Assembly (NCBI GenBank): GCA_003242275.1
Contig: QGUX01000112.1
Location: 1 to 10,168, forward strand
DNA length: 10,168 nucleotides
From: Pseudomonadota bacterium
GTDB lineage: Bacteria; Pseudomonadota; Gammaproteobacteria; Steroidobacterales; Steroidobacteraceae
Direction of reading: 5' to 3'
The notes beneath the pieces are model-generated. The model did no database searches. It saw only the letters and a program-made list of their open reading frames with translations, and was not told the origin of the DNA. Positions 7,986-10,168 of this stretch are shown here, one piece after another. Positions within the stretch are counted from its first letter, which is position 1; each line of letters begins with the position of its first letter. The position numbers and the translations under genes are program-made.

Positions 7986-9878
7986 TCAGCCGATGGCCAG
8001 CTTCGCCGGCCGCTTCGGGCCGCCGTAGATCAAGGTCAGCAGCGCGCGGCTGCCCAGCAGCGCCGTGAACATCGAGGTGGCGATGCCCAGCACCAGCACG
8101 ATGGCGAAGTTGCGGATCGGCCCGGTGCCGAACACCCACAGCACGACGCCGGCGAGGATGGTGGTGAGGTTGGAGTCGAAGATGGCCGAGAAGGCCTTCT
8201 CGAAGCCGGCGCGGATGGCCGTCTGCGGCGAGACGCGGTTGCGCAGCTCCTCGCGGATGCGCTCGTAGATGATCACGTTGGCGTCCACCGCCATGCCCAC
8301 CGTCAGCAGGATGCCGGCGATGCCGGGCAGCGACAGCGAGGCCTTCATCATCGACAGCAGCGCCGTCAGCAGGATGACGTTGGCGGTCAGCACCGCGCAG
8401 GCCACCACGCCGAACACTTGGTAGTACAGGATCATGAACAGGTACAGCGCCACGGTGCCGATGAGCAGCGCCTTGATGCCCGCATTGATGTTCTGCTGGC
8501 CCAGCGACGGGCCGATGGGCCGCTCGCTCACCAGCAGCAGCGGCGCGGCCAGCTGGCCGGAGCGCATCAGCAGCGCCAGCTCGCGCGCCTCGACCTGGTT
8601 GAGGCCGGTGATGTTGAAGTTGTTGCTGAACACGCCGCGGATGACCGCCTCGCTGATCACCTCGCGGCGGTCGACGGTGCGGTACTTCTGCTGGCCGTCG
8701 GCGTCGATGTAGGCCTGCTGCTCCTTCTCGATCAGCACCACGGCCATGCGGCGGCCGATGTTCTGCTGCGTGACGCGCAGCATGCGGTCGCCCGCCTGCG
8801 CGTTCAGCCGCACCTGCACGCTCGGGCCGTCCTGGGTGATCGCGGAGGTAGCGCCGATGAGCTGGTCGCCGGTGGCGATGACCTCGCGCTTGAGCAGCGT
8901 GGGCCGGCGATAGCCGTTGGCGTCGGGACGGTGGTATTCCAGTCGCGAACCCAGCGGCGCGCGGCCGCGCTGCAGCGCGTCGTTGACGTTGTTGACCTCG
9001 TCGGTCAGGTGGAAGGACAGCGTCGCCACGCGACCGAGGATGTCCTTGACCTCGGCGGAATTGACCACGCCCGGCAGCTGCACCGCGATGCGGTTGGCGC
9101 CCTGCTGCTGCACGATGGGCTCGGTGACGCCCAGTTCGTTGACGCGGTTGCGCAGCGTGATCATGTTCTGCTCGATGGCGCCGCGCTGCCGCTCGGTGAC
9201 CTGCGCGCGGGTGAGCGTGGCGTCCACGTACGGGCCGGCGGCGGTGCTGCCGGTGACGAAGGCCATGTCGGGGACGGCGCGCCGCATCGCCGCCACGGCG
9301 GCGTCGAGGTCGGTGCCCTGCGCGAAGGTCATGCGCACGCCGTTGGTGAGGCCGTCCTCCTCCAGCCGCCGCGCGTCGGCGACCTGGATCTTCGCCTCGT
9401 TCAGCGCCCGGCGGAAATCCTGCTCGTAGGCGTCCACCAGCTGCACCACCGCGCCCTGCACGTCCACCTCGTAGAGCAGGTACAGGCCGCCGCGCAGGTC
9501 GAGGCCCAGCGGCATGGGCCGGAGGCCCAGCTTGCGGAAGATGGCCGGGGCACGCGGCGCGTTCGCCAGTGCCGCGACGTAGTTGGCCGACAGCTCGGCG
9601 GCCGAGGCCACCGCGTCACGCGCGGCCAGCTGCTGGTTGACCGAGTCGAACAGCAGCAGCGCGCGGCCGTTGTCGACGTAGGAGCGCTTGATGGTGACGC
9701 CCTTCTGCGAGAGCACGTTGACGATGCCCTCGAGCGCGGGCTCGGTGATGGCCGCGCGGTCGCGCCTCGCCACCTGCACGGCGAGGTCGTCGCCGAAGAA
9801 GTTCGGCGCCGCGAACAGCAGCGACACCAGGATGACGACGGCGACGAGGATGTACTTCCAGCGCGGGAATTCGAGCAT
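7986..9878 (-). CDS. secD: Protein translocase subunit SecD
   Basis: Large subunit of the SecDF export motor, 630 residues, close to the gammaproteobacterial length (E. coli about 615). Membrane segment 1 lies near 9-25. The periplasmic P1 domain follows, with LGLDLRGG (124-131), the stretch NRVNELGVTEPIVQQQG (244-260) and LLMRSGQLAAPL (436-447). Five membrane segments fill 465-615. The conserved VGMAVDANVIIYERIREE (527-544) contains Asp532, the counterpart of the proton-path aspartate Asp519 of E. coli, and FDSNLTT (567-573) is the next family motif. The ATG lies three bases after the yajC stop (TGAGCCATG) with only a weak Shine-Dalgarno, so coupling to yajC is likely. No frameshift or missing key residue is seen. 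Confidence 0.97.
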   Translation of the reverse strand: MLEFPRWKYILVAVVILVSLLFAAPNFFGDDLAVQVARRDRAAITEPALEGIVNVLSQKGVTIKRSYVDNGRALLLFDSVNQQLAARDAVASAAELSANYVAALANAPRAPAIFRKLGLRPMPLGLDLRGGLYLLYEVDVQGAVVQLVDAYEQDFRRALNEAKIQVADARRLEEDGLTNGVRMTFAQGTDLDAAVAAMRRAVPDMAFVTGSTAAGPYVDATLTRAQVTERQRGAIEQNMITLRNRVNELGVTEPIVQQQGANRIAVQLPGVVNSAEVKDILGRVATLSFHLTDEVNNVNDALQRGRAPLGSRLEYHRPDANGYRRPTLLKREVIATGDQLIGATSAITQDGPSVQVRLNAQAGDRMLRVTQQNIGRRMAVVLIEKEQQAYIDADGQQKYRTVDRREVISEAVIRGVFSNNFNITGLNQVEARELALLMRSGQLAAPLLLVSERPIGPSLGQQNINAGIKALLIGTVALYLFMILYYQVFGVVACAVLTANVILLTALLSMMKASLSLPGIAGILLTVGMAVDANVIIYERIREELRNRVSPQTAIRAGFEKAFSAIFDSNLTTILAGVVLWVFGTGPIRNFAIVLVLGIATSMFTALLGSRALLTLIYGGPKRPAKLAIG

Positions 9879-9881
9879 GGC

Positions 9882-10094
9882 TCAGGCGCTCTTGTAGGTA
9901 CCCTTGGGAACCAGCTGGCTGATCTGCTGGCGCTGCACCTTGATGCGCACGCCGTCGGCGATCTCCACGGTGACGAAGGAGTCGTTCACCTCGGTGACCT
10001 TGCCCAGCAGCCCGCCCGCCGTGACCACCTCGTCGCCCGCCGCCAGCTTCGACAGCATGGCCTGGTGCTCCTTGTGGCGCTTTCCTTTAAACAT
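9882..10094 (-). CDS. yajC: Sec translocon accessory protein YajC, N-terminus missing or corrupted
   Basis: The 70 readable residues match the cytoplasmic part of YajC, the small membrane protein that associates with SecDF. Diagnostic stretches are KRHKEHQAML (5-14), GDEVVTAGGLLGKV (20-33), and VQRQQISQLVPKGTYKSA (53-70), in the usual order and ending like E. coli YajC. A full YajC has about 110 residues and begins with a hydrophobic helix followed by RPQQKR. Here the match breaks at the KR: the preceding codons read MFKG instead of RPQQ, and farther up the frame reads GIFPFPFVRKGR and then a TAG stop. I take the ATG at 10094 as the end of the readable frame, not a real start. GAAGGG stands a few bases upstream, so a short form cannot be formally excluded. 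Confidence 0.8.
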   Translation of the reverse strand: MFKGKRHKEHQAMLSKLAAGDEVVTAGGLLGKVTEVNDSFVTVEIADGVRIKVQRQQISQLVPKGTYKSA

Positions 10095-10168
10095 TCTACC
10101 CTTCCGGACGAAAGGGAAGGGGAAAATCCCGGGGGCGACGGAACACTAAAAAAAAAAAAAAACTCACA
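10095..10168. other. Anomalous right edge with A15 run
   Basis: These 74 bases should encode the N-terminal membrane helix of YajC, but no frame gives it. The strand is purine-rich (GAAAGGGAAGGGGAAAA near 10110-10126) and ends with fifteen A at 10148-10162. Such a run is unlike the rest of the window. A read-end artefact, a cloning or adapter junction, or a real rearrangement upstream of yajC are all possible; I favour poor sequence quality. Confidence 0.55.

Overview
The window is a G+C-rich (roughly two-thirds by eye) bacterial fragment with all ten recognisable genes on the minus strand. Read in the direction of transcription, from the right end to the left, the order is yajC (5' end lost or garbled), secD, secF, a YgdQ-type TerC membrane protein, a Liv-type substrate-binding lipoprotein, livH, livM, livG, livF, and a YegD-like Hsp70/actin-fold protein. 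The SecD sequence, with its N-terminal cytoplasmic start FPRWKY, long periplasmic P1 domain and length of 630 residues, looks gammaproteobacterial. The closest resemblance I recall is to Xanthomonadales/Nevskiales-type sequences, but I cannot fix the genus.

Right part (about 7.0-10.1 kb): a yajC-secD-secF block, the accessory half of the Sec translocon that uses proton motive force to pull exported proteins across the inner membrane. The terC-like gene starts 23 bases after secF and is probably co-transcribed with it. This is notable because TerC-family proteins have been linked in Bacillus to metal loading of secreted enzymes in association with the Sec machinery.

Middle and left part (about 0.2-6.1 kb): a complete branched-chain amino acid type (HAAT/Liv) ABC importer. 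It has a lipoprotein binding protein, two permeases and two ATPases, with start and stop codons overlapping between livH/livM, livM/livG and livG/livF. The last gene is a YegD-like ATPase whose ribosome-binding site overlaps the livF stop codon. A 127-base gap between terC and the binding-protein gene holds a GC hairpin and a TATACT -10-like box, and is the likely border between the two transcription units.

The two ends look unlike the rest. The left 183 bases carry an inverted repeat with arms of 24 and 25 bases built on G9 and C10 homopolymers. The right 74 bases carry a run of 15 A and a sequence that replaces the expected membrane segment of YajC. Both could be ends of low-quality reads or cloning/amplification artefacts. 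Overall the content is mostly familiar housekeeping and transport genes. The points most worth a second look are the secDF-terC linkage, the yegD-like gene in the liv operon, and the inverted repeat.
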